Assembly (NCBI GenBank): GCA_037013495.1
Contig: CM072806.1
Span: 20,163,501 to 20,227,500, forward strand
Origin: Hippophae tibetana
Lineage: Eukaryota > Streptophyta > Magnoliopsida > Rosales > Elaeagnaceae
Length of the DNA stretch: 64,000 bases
Direction: 5' to 3'
Part shown: positions 23,262 to 35,700 of the stretch, in pieces
Position numbering within the stretch: position 1 is the stretch's first letter
Layout: every line of letters begins with the position of its first letter
Translations under genes and position numbers: made by a program
The notes under the pieces: model-generated
What the model was told of the DNA's origin: nothing
Databases searched by the model: none
What the model saw: the letters and a program-made list of their open reading frames with translations, nothing else

Positions 23262-26178
23262 TCTCTTGCTAAATACTATTTAGTATTTCTCTCAAGGGAT
23301 GATCAAATAGATTCTAAAACTTGGTAGATCTTATCTACTTGCATAACTCACTACAATTTTTTTCTCAATAAGAATGCCAAAATTAATAATAAACAGCTGC
23401 AAAAAAATTTGAATCAACCCAATCAAAACTAGAAAGCATATCATATGATTAATGTATATATCTTAACAAATATGTTACATTCCTTATCCTAGTCATTACA
23501 AACAATTTTTATCATTGATTTCATATGTTTCATATTAAGCATGCATGGATTTAGTTTCCATATATTTATCAATTTATACCTATATAATGATTAAAAACAT
23601 CCTAAAAATTAAAAAGAATCCCTAAAAATTTAAAATGCATACTAAATACTAATGTAGAGAATGAAGTTCTCTCCCCCAAACTTAAATTATACATTGTCTC
23701 AATGTGCACATATAAATATGAAAAGATAAAAGAAAAGAAAACTCTCTTGCTAAATACTATTTAGGATTTCGTCTTAAGGGATGATCAAATATATTCTAAA
23801 ACTTGGTAGATCTCATCGACTTGCATAACTTACTACAAATTTTCTCTTAATAAGAATGCCAAAACCAATAATGAATAGGTGTAATAAAATTTGAATCAAT
23901 CCAATCAAAACTAGCAAGCATATCACATGATTAATGTAAATATCTTAAAAAAACATGTTACATTCCTTATCCTAGTCATGACAAACAATTTTTATCATTG
24001 TTGTCTCTTTTGGTGAACATAAAAACGTGCAAGTATACAAGGTCACAAGTAATAAAATTTGGTAAGTAAGTGATCGTTCCCACGGAGATTTGCTACTATT
24101 ATTCGTCAAGTATTAAAATTGTTTCAATCCGATTTTATCCAAACGATCGAAAAGTTTGATGGAGTTTTAGTTAAACTGAATTTTTATAACAATAAATAAG
24201 AAAATTCTAGGATTGCAATCTTCACCAAAATAAATCCACTCGAATGATATTATTTTCTCTTCATTTATATTTTTTGTAAATTTAATTTGTCAACCAAGAA
24301 CTCTTAATTTTATCCATACATATCTTTCGAGCTCCGTATAGACACATCTCGCTAAAATAATTCACTATATTCCTATGAGAATTAAATTCATCAAGATTCA
24401 TTACGTTCAAAGTTCTCAAATGGAAACAAGTACAATTAAGTTATATTCTTATCCTTCATATATATATGTTATTCTATCCACGAGCAATTACACGAAAATG
24501 CCTTTTTCAAGTTTATTTAAGTGTCACAAAAATGTTTTTCTCAAGTTTATTTATGTGTCACAAATCAATTGATTAATCTTTCAATCAATCAAAAGCATTA
24601 AGCACAAATAGAATAAACAAATTAAAAATCTCATAAATCTTTCAAAAATAATTAAACCTAAGCTTCATAAATTTAGCAACACAGCAACCCTAGAAAAATT
24701 AATTTACTTCATAAATAAAATTAAAATTACAGCATTTAAGGAATAATAGATGAAGAAAAAAAGAAAATTAAAATTTGTTTCTCCTTTCAAATTTCTGGCA
24801 CACGTAGAAACACAACAGAAGCCAAAAATGGCTTCTATGTGTACCATAGTCCAACACTCTAACGTCCTTTCAATCTCCTCAATTTATCCCAATAATACCC
24901 TATTATATCAAAAAATAATTTTTTTAGAATTATGCATGTAAAATTAGGAACATAATATTACATGGGAAATGTTATTTTAATATGCGCGTAGGAGACATTC
25001 TTGAAACACGTAGAAAGAATATTGTGCAATCAAAAATCGAGGACAATGTGTGCATTTCTGGAATTATTTTATTTCAATTTACGCATGCCACGTGTCTACA
25101 TATGATTGCAGTAAGAAATAATGAGACATGTGGCAGCCTTTCATTCACTGTGAAGAGAGGGTGCACGAGGACAGCAATGTAGGGGAGAAATGCTTCCAAG
25201 ACACATGGAGGACAGAGAAGCTGCTGGAAACGTGCGTCGCTTCTGTGTTTTTATTTTAACAAACACATGCCATGTGTCAGCTCCTGATTTACTGAAAGAA
25301 TATTCGAGACACTTGGAAATGTATGATTCGTTGAAATGGTAGGGTGCACGAAGTTTATCTGGACTACGTCACATGGGACCATTTCTTTTGGCAGACATGT
25401 GGGTCCCACCCTACATGCTAGCCTGCGCGGAAGGTGGGCCTCAATCTGCGTCAAGCAGCGTGTAAACTAGAAAATCAAGTCCAATCTCTTTTGTCACACG
25501 TGCATCTTATGTGCTAATCCTCATCGTTAATATTTTGATCTGACAGTGAGTGGCGCGAGTGTAAAATATTTACGCGTGGTCCTCCTTTTTCTGCGTAGAA
25601 AAACAAATATTCTTTAATTGCAATTAAGCCATTTTCTAATTTAAATTTACTTTTAAACTTTTGTTAATTGTAATTAAGCCTTATTTTAATTCAAATTATA
25701 TTTTATACTTTTGTTAATTGCAATTAAGCACTCCTTTAATTTAAATTATATTTTCACACTTTATTATTTACAATTAAGTCCTTTTTCGATTCATATTATT
25801 TAATTTTCTTAAAAATATATTTCTTAAAAAATAAATAGTAAATATTAATTTAATTAATTAAAATTAACTAAAAATAACAAGAACATAACAATTATAATTA
25901 ATAAAATGGACAAAATAACTATATAATATACAGTTATCAATCATTGATTTCTTATGTTTCATATCAAGCAAGCATGCATTTAGTTTTCATATATTTATCA
26001 ATTTATAGCCAAATCATGATTAAAAACATCCTAAAAATTAAAAAACAATCCCTAAAAATTAAAAAAAATGCACCCTAAATACTAATGTAGAGAATGAAGT
26101 TCCCTTCTAAACTTAAATTACACATCGTTCCCAATGTGTACATATAAATATGAAAAGGTAAAAAGAAAAGAAAACTCT
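23262..26178 (-). repeat. Direct tandem duplication of about 480 bp, second unit split by L1
   Basis: Unit A is about 23262-23741 and unit B is 23742-23998 plus 25945-26178. Both start CTCTTGCTAAATACTATTTA and end in an AAAGAAAAGAAAACTCTCTT-like run, and both contain AGAATGAAGTTC followed by the G-tract motif. Units differ at many positions, so the duplication is old and preceded or accompanied E2 activity. Confidence 0.8.
23999..25939 (-). mobile_element. L1: solo LTR (Ty3/gypsy)
   Basis: 1941 bp starting TGTTGTCTCTTTTGG and ending ACAGTTATCA, flanked by the duplication ATCAT at 23994-23998 and 25940-25944. The duplicated E2 sequence resumes on both sides without loss. The left end (reverse of a TTACTTGTGACC and GTATACTTGCACG stretch) resembles the 3' end of Athila-type LTRs on the minus strand. 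No internal region is present, so one LTR remains after recombination between two. Small frames at 24375-25454 are within it and are not genes. Confidence 0.85.
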
Positions 26179-26295
26179 CTTAATCATGGCATACCACATC
26201 TATCGCTGAAATACCCATTCTTATTGTTCCATTGCTCTCCACATTTATTTACTTACAAAATAAAAACAATGAAATTTTAAGTAAAATAATGTTGT

Positions 26296-26308
26296 GTTGC
26301 CTCCCAAC
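26296..26308 (-). promoter_or_regulatory. Athila post-pol motif (GGGAGGCAAC) of E2
   Basis: The minus strand reads GTTGGGAGGCAAC shortly after the integrase end, preceded by GACATTAAACGTG. The same motif follows pol in E3 (36893-36909). Its function is not known to me. Confidence 0.6.
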
Positions 26309-26344
26309 TAGTATCACGTTTAATGTCCTTAACTAGAGCATCAT

Positions 26345-29300
26345 ATCAACTTCTAAGGTATATCTACTAAGGCTATCACAAATGTTTCATTTGATAAGTG
26401 ATGTTCATAATAATGCTTCACCATATGCCCATTAACCATAAATCACTTTTTATCTTTGTTTTATAATTCAATGGCTCCATGGTTGGTTACCTTAGTGATG
26501 ATGAATGGATTTGACCATCTATTATTTAATTTGCCCGAAAACAATTTAAGTCTTGAGTTGTACAATAACACTTTATGATCATGTTCAAAGATACGGTGCA
26601 TAATTTTCTTGTCATGCCATCTTTTGGTATTTTCTTTGTAAAGCTTGGCATTTTCATAAACATTACACCGTAATTCATTTATTTGAAGCATTCTTTTCTC
26701 ATTAGCTGCATCTATGGACATATTCAACGGTTTCAATGCCCAATATGCTTTGTGCACCAATTCTAATGGTAAGTGACAAGCCTTTCCATAAAATAGCATA
26801 TATGGGGCACCAATTGGTGTTTTAAATGCAATTATATACACCCATAAAACATCATCCAACATATATGACCAATCCTTCCTATACTTAGATAATAAGAAAT
26901 TAATTGCTTTATTGCAAAAGTGACTTCCTCCATCACTAATAATGATCCTAGGAGTTCCAAACCTAGCGAAACTGTTTTTCTTCAGAAATTTCATGACAAT
27001 TTTGGCATGTATTCCACTCCTATTTTGTATTGGTTACCAAAGGATGGAGGAAATGGTCCCATAAAGTCGATGCCCTACACATCAAGCAATTCCACTTAAA
27101 GTATACTATTTAGAGACATCTCATCTCTTTTTGAAATATTACCTATCCTTTGACATTTTTCATATATCTTTACATAATTGTAAGCATCTTTAAATATTAT
27201 GGGCCAAAAATAACCAGATTGAAGTACCTTAGCTGTTGTTTTTTTGCTCCCAAAGTGACCTCCATAGTCTAAGCTATGGAAATGGTAAAGAATACTTTCA
27301 ACTTCATTATTAGGGACACACCTTCTCAAAATACCATCACCATATTCTTTATAGAGGTAAGGGTCATCCCAAAAATATTGTTTAATGTCATGGAAGAAGT
27401 TCTTCTTTTGTATCCATATGAGGTTTAGTGGAAGAATGTTGGCAGGAAGAAAATTTGCAATGTCTCCATACCATGGGACTTCTATTTGAGTTACAGAAAA
27501 TAGTTGCTCATGTGGAAAAGAATCCCCAATCACTATATTATCATCCATTTTTGCTTCTCATTCTAGTCTAGATAGATAGTCTACTACCTGATTTTCTGTT
27601 ACTTTTTTATCAAAAAATTCCAAGTCAATTTCTTGTAGAAATAGCATATATCTTATCAATCTTGGTTTGGCATCCTTCTTTATCATGGGATACTTTATTG
27701 CAAAATGATTTGTGTAGACAGTCACTTTGGTGCCAACCAAATAAGATCTGAATTTCTCAAAGGCATATACAATGGTAATGAGCTCTGTCTCTGTAGTAGT
27801 ATAATTCTTTTGAGCATTATTTAGTGTCTTGCTTACATAATATATGGCACAAAACATTTTGTCTCTTTTCTATCCAAGAAGCTCTTTCTATGTAGTAGTA
27901 TAATTCATTTGAGCCTCATTCAATGTCTTGCTTGCATAGTATATACACGAAACATTTTGTCTCTTCGCTATCCAAAAACATCTCCAACAGCAAAATCACT
28001 TACGTTACACATCAACTCAAAGGGCTTGTTCCAATCTGGTATGACTATAACTGGTGCTAACACTAGTATCTCTTTAAGCACTTGAAATGTTATTAAACAT
28101 TTATCATTAAACTTGAAATGCATGTCCTTTTCCAAAAGATTACATAAGGATTTGGAGATTTGGGAAAAAGCTTTTATGAATATATAATAAAAACTTGCAT
28201 TCCCAAGAAAACTCCTTACTCCTCGTATATTGGTAGTTGGTAGTAGTTTCTCAATCACTTCTATCTTAGCTATATCCACCCCAATACCATTAACTGAGAT
28301 TATGTGGCCCAAGATTATACCTTTATGTACCATGAAATGACATTTCTTCCATTTCAAAACAAAATATGTTTCTTCACATCTTTGTAACAATAGAGAGAAA
28401 TAGTGTAGACATTCAGAAAATGAGTTTCCAAAGACCAAAAAATCATCCATGAAGATTTCTAGATGCTTTTCCACCATATCTGAGAAAATGGCCATCATGT
28501 AGCGTTGAAATGTAGTAGGTGCATTGCATAATCCAAAGGACATTCTCCTGAAGCCAAAAGGTCTATAAGGACATGTGAAAGTTGTCCTTTGTTAGTCTTT
28601 AAGTGCCACATCAATTTGGTTATGACTGGAGTATCCATCTAGAAGGTAAAAGAAAGAATGCCTAGCTAATTGGTCAAGCATTTGATCCATGAATGGAAGA
28701 GGAAAATGATCCTTCCTTGTAGCTTTATTTACTTTACGAAAATCCATACATACTCTCCATCTTATGATAGTCATAGGAGGTATTAACTCATTGGAATTAT
28801 TTTCCACCACAATGATTCCTCCTTTATTCGGTACACATTAGACTGGACTTACCCATTCACTATCTCATATTGGGTAAACAATGCCCATGTCTAGCCACCT
28901 AAAAATTTCCTTCTTCGCCACTTCTTTCATAATGGGATTTAAGGGGGGTTGTGCATCCATGGTACATTTAGCCTTGTCCTCTAGCAAGATTTTGTGCATG
29001 CATATAGATGGGTTTATGCCTTTGATGTCGGAAATATACCAACCTATAACTCTTTTTAAGTTCCTTAGCGCTTTTAGTAGTTCTTCCACTTACTCCATAC
29101 TTAGATCAGTCGAGATTATGACTAGAAGTGTCTCGTTATCACCCAAAAATGTATAATGAATATGAGAAGGTAAAGGTTTAAGCTCTAATTTTGGTGGCTC
29201 CTCAGTACATGGTTTCAACAGTGAGCTTATTTCAAGACATTCCACAAATGTATTTGATACACACATGAGAGGTGTGTCCTCCAAAAAGTTCACACAATTC

Positions 29301-29822
29301 ACAATATCAACCTTTGATTCCATATTTTCATAATTAAAATAGGTTGAGTTGTTTTTCTGTTGAGTTAATGTCCTTGTTCATAGCATCATGTGTTAAAGTC
29401 ATAAATGGGGGTGATTGAACAAGTTTTGTTAAGCTATCAATATGAATTTTTGCACTTACATGAGTGTCATGGTATTAATTAGTATGTGTGTTTACAAAAT
29501 TAACAAGCATAGACTCTAAAGTATCAATTGAGCAGATGTCATAAAGCACATCAATGGTTAGCTCATCAATACTATCTCTTCGAAAGCAATCACTACCATT
29601 GTCAACATCAAAAAATTTAATTGCTTTAAAAATATTAAATGTCACTTGCTCATCTTGCACCCTTATTGTAAGCTCTCATTTTTGTACATCAATGAGTGCA
29701 TTTCCGGTTGCTAAGAAATGACGACTAAGTATGATAGGAATATCACTATCCTCCTCCATGTCTAGCACAATGAAATCTTTTGGAAATATAAATTTGTCTA
29801 CTTTTACTTGTACATCTTCTAC
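26345..29822 (-). pseudogene. E2 pol, main part: protease end, RT, RNase H, integrase
   Basis: Right to left: protease end and linker (29822-28865; VEDVQVKVDKF, KKEIFRWLDMGIVYPI), RT (28810-27968; ITRWRVCMDFRKVNKAT-like block, MSFGLCNAPTTFQRYM, catalytic FMDDF, LGHIISVNGIGVD), RNase H (28030-27558; [47 protein letters not shown]) and integrase (27548-26345; [41 protein letters not shown], then FMVNGHMVKHYY). Broken by stops and frameshifts, for example at 28544-28591, 27858-27967 and 26995-27095. In the RNase H the CDASD aspartate has become N, and one integrase zinc-ligand cysteine has become Y (KIYEKCQR). The stretch around the integrase GIDFMGPF block is out of frame. Confidence 0.9.
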
Positions 29823-29827
29823 CACAC
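29823..29827. repeat. Target-site duplication of E3 (left copy)
   Basis: CACAC here and at 40828-40832. Confidence 0.95.
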
Positions 29828-30119
29828 TGATGAGTGCTCAAAAAGCACTAAAATAACCATGATTTTATGTACATTAATTGATTAAAAATACATATATTTA
29901 TATGTTTTATCATATATTTATATAAATTTGTCTTTTTCGGAATCACGGGTATTTTTATTGTTTTTCAGGTATTTTGGCTTAAAAACGCAATTTAAAGACT
30001 CAAAGAGGAATACTTGAAGCAATACATCACAAATATATTAATAAATAAGTGGGAAAAGGTCAACAAACATGGAAAAATTGGACAAAATGGGTCGAAAAGG
30101 TCAAAAATGTCAAAAAGAC
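29828..30119 (+). repeat. E3 5' LTR remnant (U3 start only)
   Basis: Matches the first 292 bp of the 3' LTR (38727-39018) almost base for base, then stops where the GC-rich island begins in the 3' LTR. The TATA box, R and U5 are absent, so this LTR cannot start transcription in the usual way. Confidence 0.95.
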
Positions 30120-30171
30120 AGATATTCACTCATTGTTGACAGGAGTTTTAAATTTACGTTTACAATAGTCT
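30120..30171 (+). other. E3 leader remnant
   Basis: Fifty-two bases between the truncated LTR and gag1. No TGGCGCC-type primer site is visible, so the deletion ran through it. Confidence 0.7.
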
Positions 30172-31512
30172 ATGCGTGGTAGGAGATCCTTAGGAAACCC
30201 CCTTACACCATATGTAAATAATATTCATAAATTTAAACAAGTGTCAACAACACTGGATTCCACCCATCAACCTATTTTTGAGCCAAACATAGAACCAAGA
30301 CTTAATCCTTTACTAGAACCAAAAGAAATGGAGGAAAACCAACATGTTAGGGAAACCACGATGAAGGAGTTTGCAAGACCGGTGATTGGCACGGAAACTG
30401 CTGCTATCCAGTTGGGTGAGGCTGCTCGGAATTATGACCTTAAAAATATTCATTTTTCTATGCTTCCTTCCTTTTATGGGCTACCTAATGAAGATTCTCT
30501 TTCCTTTATGAGAGATTTCTATGCTACGGTCCAAACATTCCCCCTCGGTATTCTAAACGAGGATCAACTTAGAATGAGATGTTTTCCCTACACTTTAAAG
30601 GATAAGGCCAAAGCTTGGTTGATGTCACTTCCCCCAGGTTCTCTGATGACATGGGGTAACATTTACAATAAATTCATGGGAAAATTCTATTCCCACCAAA
30701 AAACATCAGAGTTGAGAGGAAAGATTGCTACTTTCTCTCAGATGGAAGGAGAACCATTCCATGAAGCTTGGGATAGGTTCAAAATGTTTCTCACTCAATG
30801 TCCCCATCATAGCTTTCCCCTGCAGTTGCAGAACCAATTCTTTTATGATGGACTTACATAACAATGTCAGTTCATTGTCGACAACGCTGCAGGAGAAGCA
30901 ATAGAAGAAAAGACTGCCTCAGAGACGTATAACCTCTTTGAGATGTTGGGTGCTAATTCCCAACAGAAAAGCTCCCGAGTGAGAAAAGCTGGAGTTCATG
31001 AAATCGACTCCAGTAATGAAGTTCAACAACAACTTGTTCAACTGACTAAGCAAGTTGCCCTTCTCGCTACACAAACCAACACCAATAATGAACAATATGG
31101 TTTGTATAGCAACATGGGACATGGTACTGAAGCCTGTCCATATCAAGGAGAAACAACAACTGGACCTGAACAGGTTAATGTGTTGGGAGCATATCAACAG
31201 AGACCAAGGTTTGATCCCAATTCAAATACCTATAATCCTGGGTGGAGAAGTCATCCAAATTTCTCCTGGAGGCAAAACAACCCTCCTTTCACTCAAAGCT
31301 CAAACCAGGCAGGCCAGCAATTCCACCCACCTATTCCAAGAAGCATTCCCAATAAACCAACCCTGGAGGACAACTTGAATTCTTTTATTCAAGTTTGTAG
31401 GGATAACCAATCTAAAACCAATCAACGGTTGGACTCTGTGGAAGCTTCTATCAAAAAGGTGGAAGTTCAAGTAGAACAGTTAGTTGAACATTTGCAAAAA
31501 AGCAAAGACTAA
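30172..31512 (+). pseudogene. E3 gag1
   Basis: One frame from ATG 30172 to a stop at 31510-31512, interrupted by a single TAA at 30859-30861. Gag builds the particle that packages element RNA. The core domain at codons 90-230 shows MLPSFYGLPNEDSLSFMRDF, MRCFPYTLKDKAKAWL, MGKFYSHQKTSELRGKI, GEPFHEAWDRFKMFLTQCPHH and NQFFYDGLT. After the stop the frame resumes with VDNAAGEAIEEKTA and continues to the C-terminal heptad-like region ending in VEQLVEHLQKSKD. The zinc knuckle reads YGLYSNMGHGTEAC: both leading cysteines have become tyrosine, while GH and the last cysteine remain. Clearly related to gag2 but different at many codons, so it is not a recent duplicate. Confidence 0.9.
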
Positions 31513-31730
31513 TTTGATAGTCAAATGAATTCAATGAAGAGGAGACATTGAGTTTTTCATTCTGCAATCTCTAAGCAACGTCTTACTAGAAGACGATAAA
31601 TTTTAGTCCTGTATGGGAGGTCACCCATTATTGTATTTTCCTTTGTTTTAGTTTGCGTGTAATAAAATTCAAATGAAATAAATTTGTTTGTTTCAAAAAT
31701 TGTGTCCATTCGTTAAAATTAAAATTATGA
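31513..31730 (+). promoter_or_regulatory. Post-pol-type motif between the two gag regions
   Basis: Contains a hairpin CGTCTT-ACTAG-AAGACG (31579-31595) and GTATGGGAGGTCACCCA (31611-31627). The same pair, hairpin CGTCTT-GCT-AAGACG (36864-36878) and GGATGGGAGGCAACCCA (36893-36909), lies directly after the E3 pol. Its place after gag1 suggests this part came from an element, or a stretch, whose pol was deleted. No coding sequence. Confidence 0.75.
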
Positions 31731-32782
31731 GCTATTGGCAATGTAACTTCCGGCATACAATTACAAGAGGCTGCAAGGAATTATGAATTGAAAAAGATTC
31801 ATTATTCTTTGTTGCCTTCCTTTTACGGTATCCCTAATGAAGACCCTTTAAATTTCATTCGAGAATTCTATGCTATTGTCCAAACCTTTCCACTACATGC
31901 AATTAATGAAGATCAACTTAGGATGAGGTGTTTTCCTTACACTCTCAAAGATAGAGCTTGGTCATGGTTCATTACTCTACAGTCAGGTTCTCTTAAAACT
32001 TGGGAGGCAGTCTATGAAATTTTTATGGGTAGGTTCTATTCCCATCAAAAGACTGTTGATCTAAGAACAAAGATAGCAACATTTTCTCAAATGTATGAAG
32101 AGCCCTTTCATGAAGCTTGGGAACGATTCAAACTCCTTTTCATTCAATGTCAAAATCATAGCTTTCCATTACAGCTACAAAACCAATTCTTTTATGATGG
32201 ATTGACACTACAGAGTCAATCGTGGTTGATAATGCTGCTGGAGGTGCTGTAGGAGAAAAGACCGCAGAGGAAACCTATAATCTTTATGAGCTATTGGGTT
32301 CTAATTCCCAACAAAGAGGTGGTAGAAGGAAAGCAAGGGTCAATGAAGTTGGCTCTGATAATGAGATAACCTTGCAACTTGCTGAATTGACTAAACAAGT
32401 GCAATTTCTCACTACCCACCAAATTTCAAATCAAGAGGTATGTGAAGTGTGTTGTTCAATTGGGCATGGTACTCATAATTGTTCAAATACTTGTGATTCT
32501 AGTGTCGATGCCATAGAGGAGGTCCAATCTTTTCAAAGGTATCATCCAAACACGTATAATCACCCAGCCTACACCCAATATCCAACACTAAGGTCGGTTA
32601 ACAACCACCCATACTCACCAAGCCAATCTTTTAAGCCAACCTTAGAAGATAGCTTGAATGCTTTTATTCAAGTTAGTCGTGACAACCAATTGATGACTAA
32701 TCAAAGGTTGAACACTATGGAGGCTTTGGTTAAAAGGATTGAATCTAAAGTTGGGCAACTAGCTGAACAAATGCAAAAGTAA
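31731..32782 (+). pseudogene. E3 gag2, 5'-truncated and frameshifted
   Basis: Homology to gag1 starts at about codon 83 of gag1 (IQLQEAARNYELKKIH) with no start codon, so the first 80 or so codons are missing. Core motifs: LLPSFYGIPNEDPLNFIREF, MRCFPYTLKDRAWSWF, MGRFYSHQKTVDLRTKI, FHEAWERFKLLFIQC and NQFFYDGLT. A frameshift lies at about 32210-32225, after which the frame of pol is used (VDNAAGGAVGEKTAEETYNL). The zinc knuckle CEVCCSIGHGTHNC keeps all C and H ligands. The frame ends with TAA at 32780-32782, 12 bases before the pol frame and in the same reading frame. Confidence 0.9.
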
Positions 32783-32794
32783 GAACAAGGAAAG

Positions 32795-35700
32795 TTGCCT
32801 AGTCAACCAGAACAAGCAAAGGATGTAAGAACCCTTCGAAGTGGTAAGGTAGTCAATACCAGTTTACCTGAAATCTCTAACAATCTACCTTGTAGTTCAG
32901 GTAACAAAGAAGGCGATATTCTAATCTCGCAAAAAGGAGAAACAAGTGTTAAACTTAACAAGCCTTCTGAAAAACTCATTGGGGGGTCATTTGACACCCT
33001 CAAAATTCAAAAGACAACAGAACCACACCAGATGCAAGTACCTTTTCCCCACCGGTTAAAAGAATCCAAACAAGATAAGCAATTCAATGATCTTTTTAAT
33101 ATGCTCTCTAAAGTAAATATCAATTTACCATTATTAGAAGTGATCATGAATGTGCCCTCATATGCCAAGTTTTTCAAAGAGTTGAACACTAAGAAAAGGA
33201 GGTATGAACTGAATGAACGAGTAGTAGTATCAGAAATTTCTAGCGCTGTACTTCAGCACAAACTACCCCCTAAGTTGAAAGACCCTGGAAGTTTTATTAT
33301 AAACATAACTATGGGGGATAGGAAGGTTGCTAAAGCAATGCTTGATTTAGGTGCTAGTATAAATTTGATGCCCTACTCTATATTCTTACAGCTCAACCTA
33401 GGGGATTTAAAACCCACAACTATGTCCCTTCAACTTGCAGATAGATCTCTTAAATATCCAGAGGGAATAGTTGAGGATGTTTTGGTACAGGTAGACAAAC
33501 TGATAATACCTGTTGACTTTGTGGTTCTGGATATGCAAGAAAATCCAGCATTGGAGAGAGAGCACACAATATTGCTTGGTAGACCATTTATGGAAACTAC
33601 TAAAACTATCATTGATGTCCAAGATGGAAATTTGACAATGACAGTCTTAGGAGAGACTGTTCATTTTAAAGTTCTTGATTCTTCACCTTTTCCTTCTATT
33701 TCTGCCATCGATGAAATATTCGAAGTTGATCCTTTGGATAATCTTGTCCAAAGCACCTTTTTACAAACCAGAATAGAAGACAAGCTTGAAACCGTTCTTA
33801 CACTTGAAAAGGTTGAAGAAGATTTAGATGAGGAAATTAATGGGTACCTTAAACAACTAGACAATGATGAAGTGATGACAAAATCTAGTACACTTTTAAA
33901 TCTACCCAGTTCTTCATCTAGTAAAGAGGCCAATCCACCTGAACTTGAACTCAAAGACTTACCTGAGCACTTAAAATATGTGTTTTTGGGAGAAGGAGAA
34001 ACTTATCCAGTGATAATTTCTTCAACCTTGACCAAACCACAAGAAAAGGAACTCATCAAAGTGCTTAAACAGTTTAAGAAATCTATAGGTTGGAGTATAG
34101 GGGATATAAGAGGCATTAGTCCAACAATGTGTATGCACAAGATCAACTTGGAGGATGGTGCTAAACCTGTACGAGAGGCCCAAAGAAGACTAAACCCAAA
34201 CATGCAAGATGTAGTTAAAAAGGAAATTCTTAAATTATTAGAAGAAGGGATTATCTATCCTATTGCGGATAGTAAGTGGGTTAGTCCAGTGCATGTGGTA
34301 CCAAAGAAATCTGGGATAACAGTTGTTAAAAATGACAAAAGTGAATTAATGCCCACTAGAATAATCACTGGATGGAGAATGTGTATAGATTTTAGGAAAC
34401 TAAATTTATATACGAAAAAGGATCACTTTCCTCTTCCATTCATTGATCAAATGTTGGAAAGATTAGCTGGGCACGAATTTTACTGTTTTTTGGATGGATT
34501 GTCCGGATATTATCAAGTACCCATAGCACCAGAAGATCAGGAAAAGACCACATTTACATGTCCTTTTGGGACATTTGCTTTTCGCAGAATGCCATTTGGG
34601 TTATGCAATGCCCCTCCCACTTTCCAGAGATGCATGATATCTATTTTCTCGGACATGGTGGAAAAATTCATTGAGATTTTCATGGACGATTTCTCTGTCT
34701 TTGGGAGCTCATTTGATGATTGCTTACATAAATTGACTTTGGTTTTAGAAAGATGCATTGAATGCAATCTAACCCTTAGTTGGGAGAAAAGTCATTTTAT
34801 GGTTCAAAAAGGGATAGTTTTAGGACATATAATTTCAAACAAGGGTATTGAAGTTGATAAGGCAAAAGTTGAATTGATATCCAAACTACCTCCCCCTACA
34901 TCTGTGAAGGGGATAAGAAGCTTCTTGGGACATGCAGGATTTTACAGACGATTTATTAAAGATTTCTCTAAAATAAGTCGTCCCTTATGTAACTTGCTAT
35001 CCAAAGATGCTGATTTTGATTTCAACAATGACTGCCTTACTTCCTTTAATACCTTGAAAGATAAACTAACATCTACCCATGTTATTATGGCACCAAACTG
35101 GTCTTTACCTTTTGAAATAATGTGTGACGCTTCTGATTATGCAATAGGAGCAGTTTTGGGACAAAAAGTGGATAGGCGTTTGCATGTCATCTACTACGCT
35201 AGCAAAACACTCAATGATGCCCAAATGAATTATACCACCACTGAAAAGGAATTCTTGGCTATAGTATTCTCTTTAGACAAATTTCGGTCTTATTTAGTAG
35301 GATCTAAAGTGATTGTACATTCTGATCATGCTGCTTTAAGATACCTATTAAGTAAACCAAATGCCAAGCCAAGATTAATCAGGTGGGTCTTACTCTTACA
35401 AGAATTTGACCTAGAAATCAAGGATAAGAAAGGCAGTGAAAACTTAGTAGCTGACCATTTGTCTAGGTTGATTTCTGACTTCAATTCTCTTAAAGATGAG
35501 AGTAATGAAGATATAGTTGAAACCTTTCCTGATGAACAGTTATTTTTCATAGGTCCAAACCCATGGTATGCTGATATTGTAAACTATCTTGCCACTGGTG
35601 TTTTGCGACCTAACACTTCATATCAGGACAAGAAAAGGTTTTTTAAAACTATTAAGGACTATTTCTGGGATGACCCTTATTTATACAAGATTGGTCAAGA

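Larger units (their letters stand above)
22381..26345 (-). other. E2 3' non-coding region
   Basis: No env-like frame or other coding sequence is visible. It holds a tandem duplication of about 480 bp, the solo LTR L1, and conserved Athila motifs: GGGAGGCAAC (minus strand, 26296-26308) after pol, and AATTTAAGTTTGGGGGAG (minus strand, near 23680-23700), a G-tract similar to the one in E3 at 37194-37206. Confidence 0.7.
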
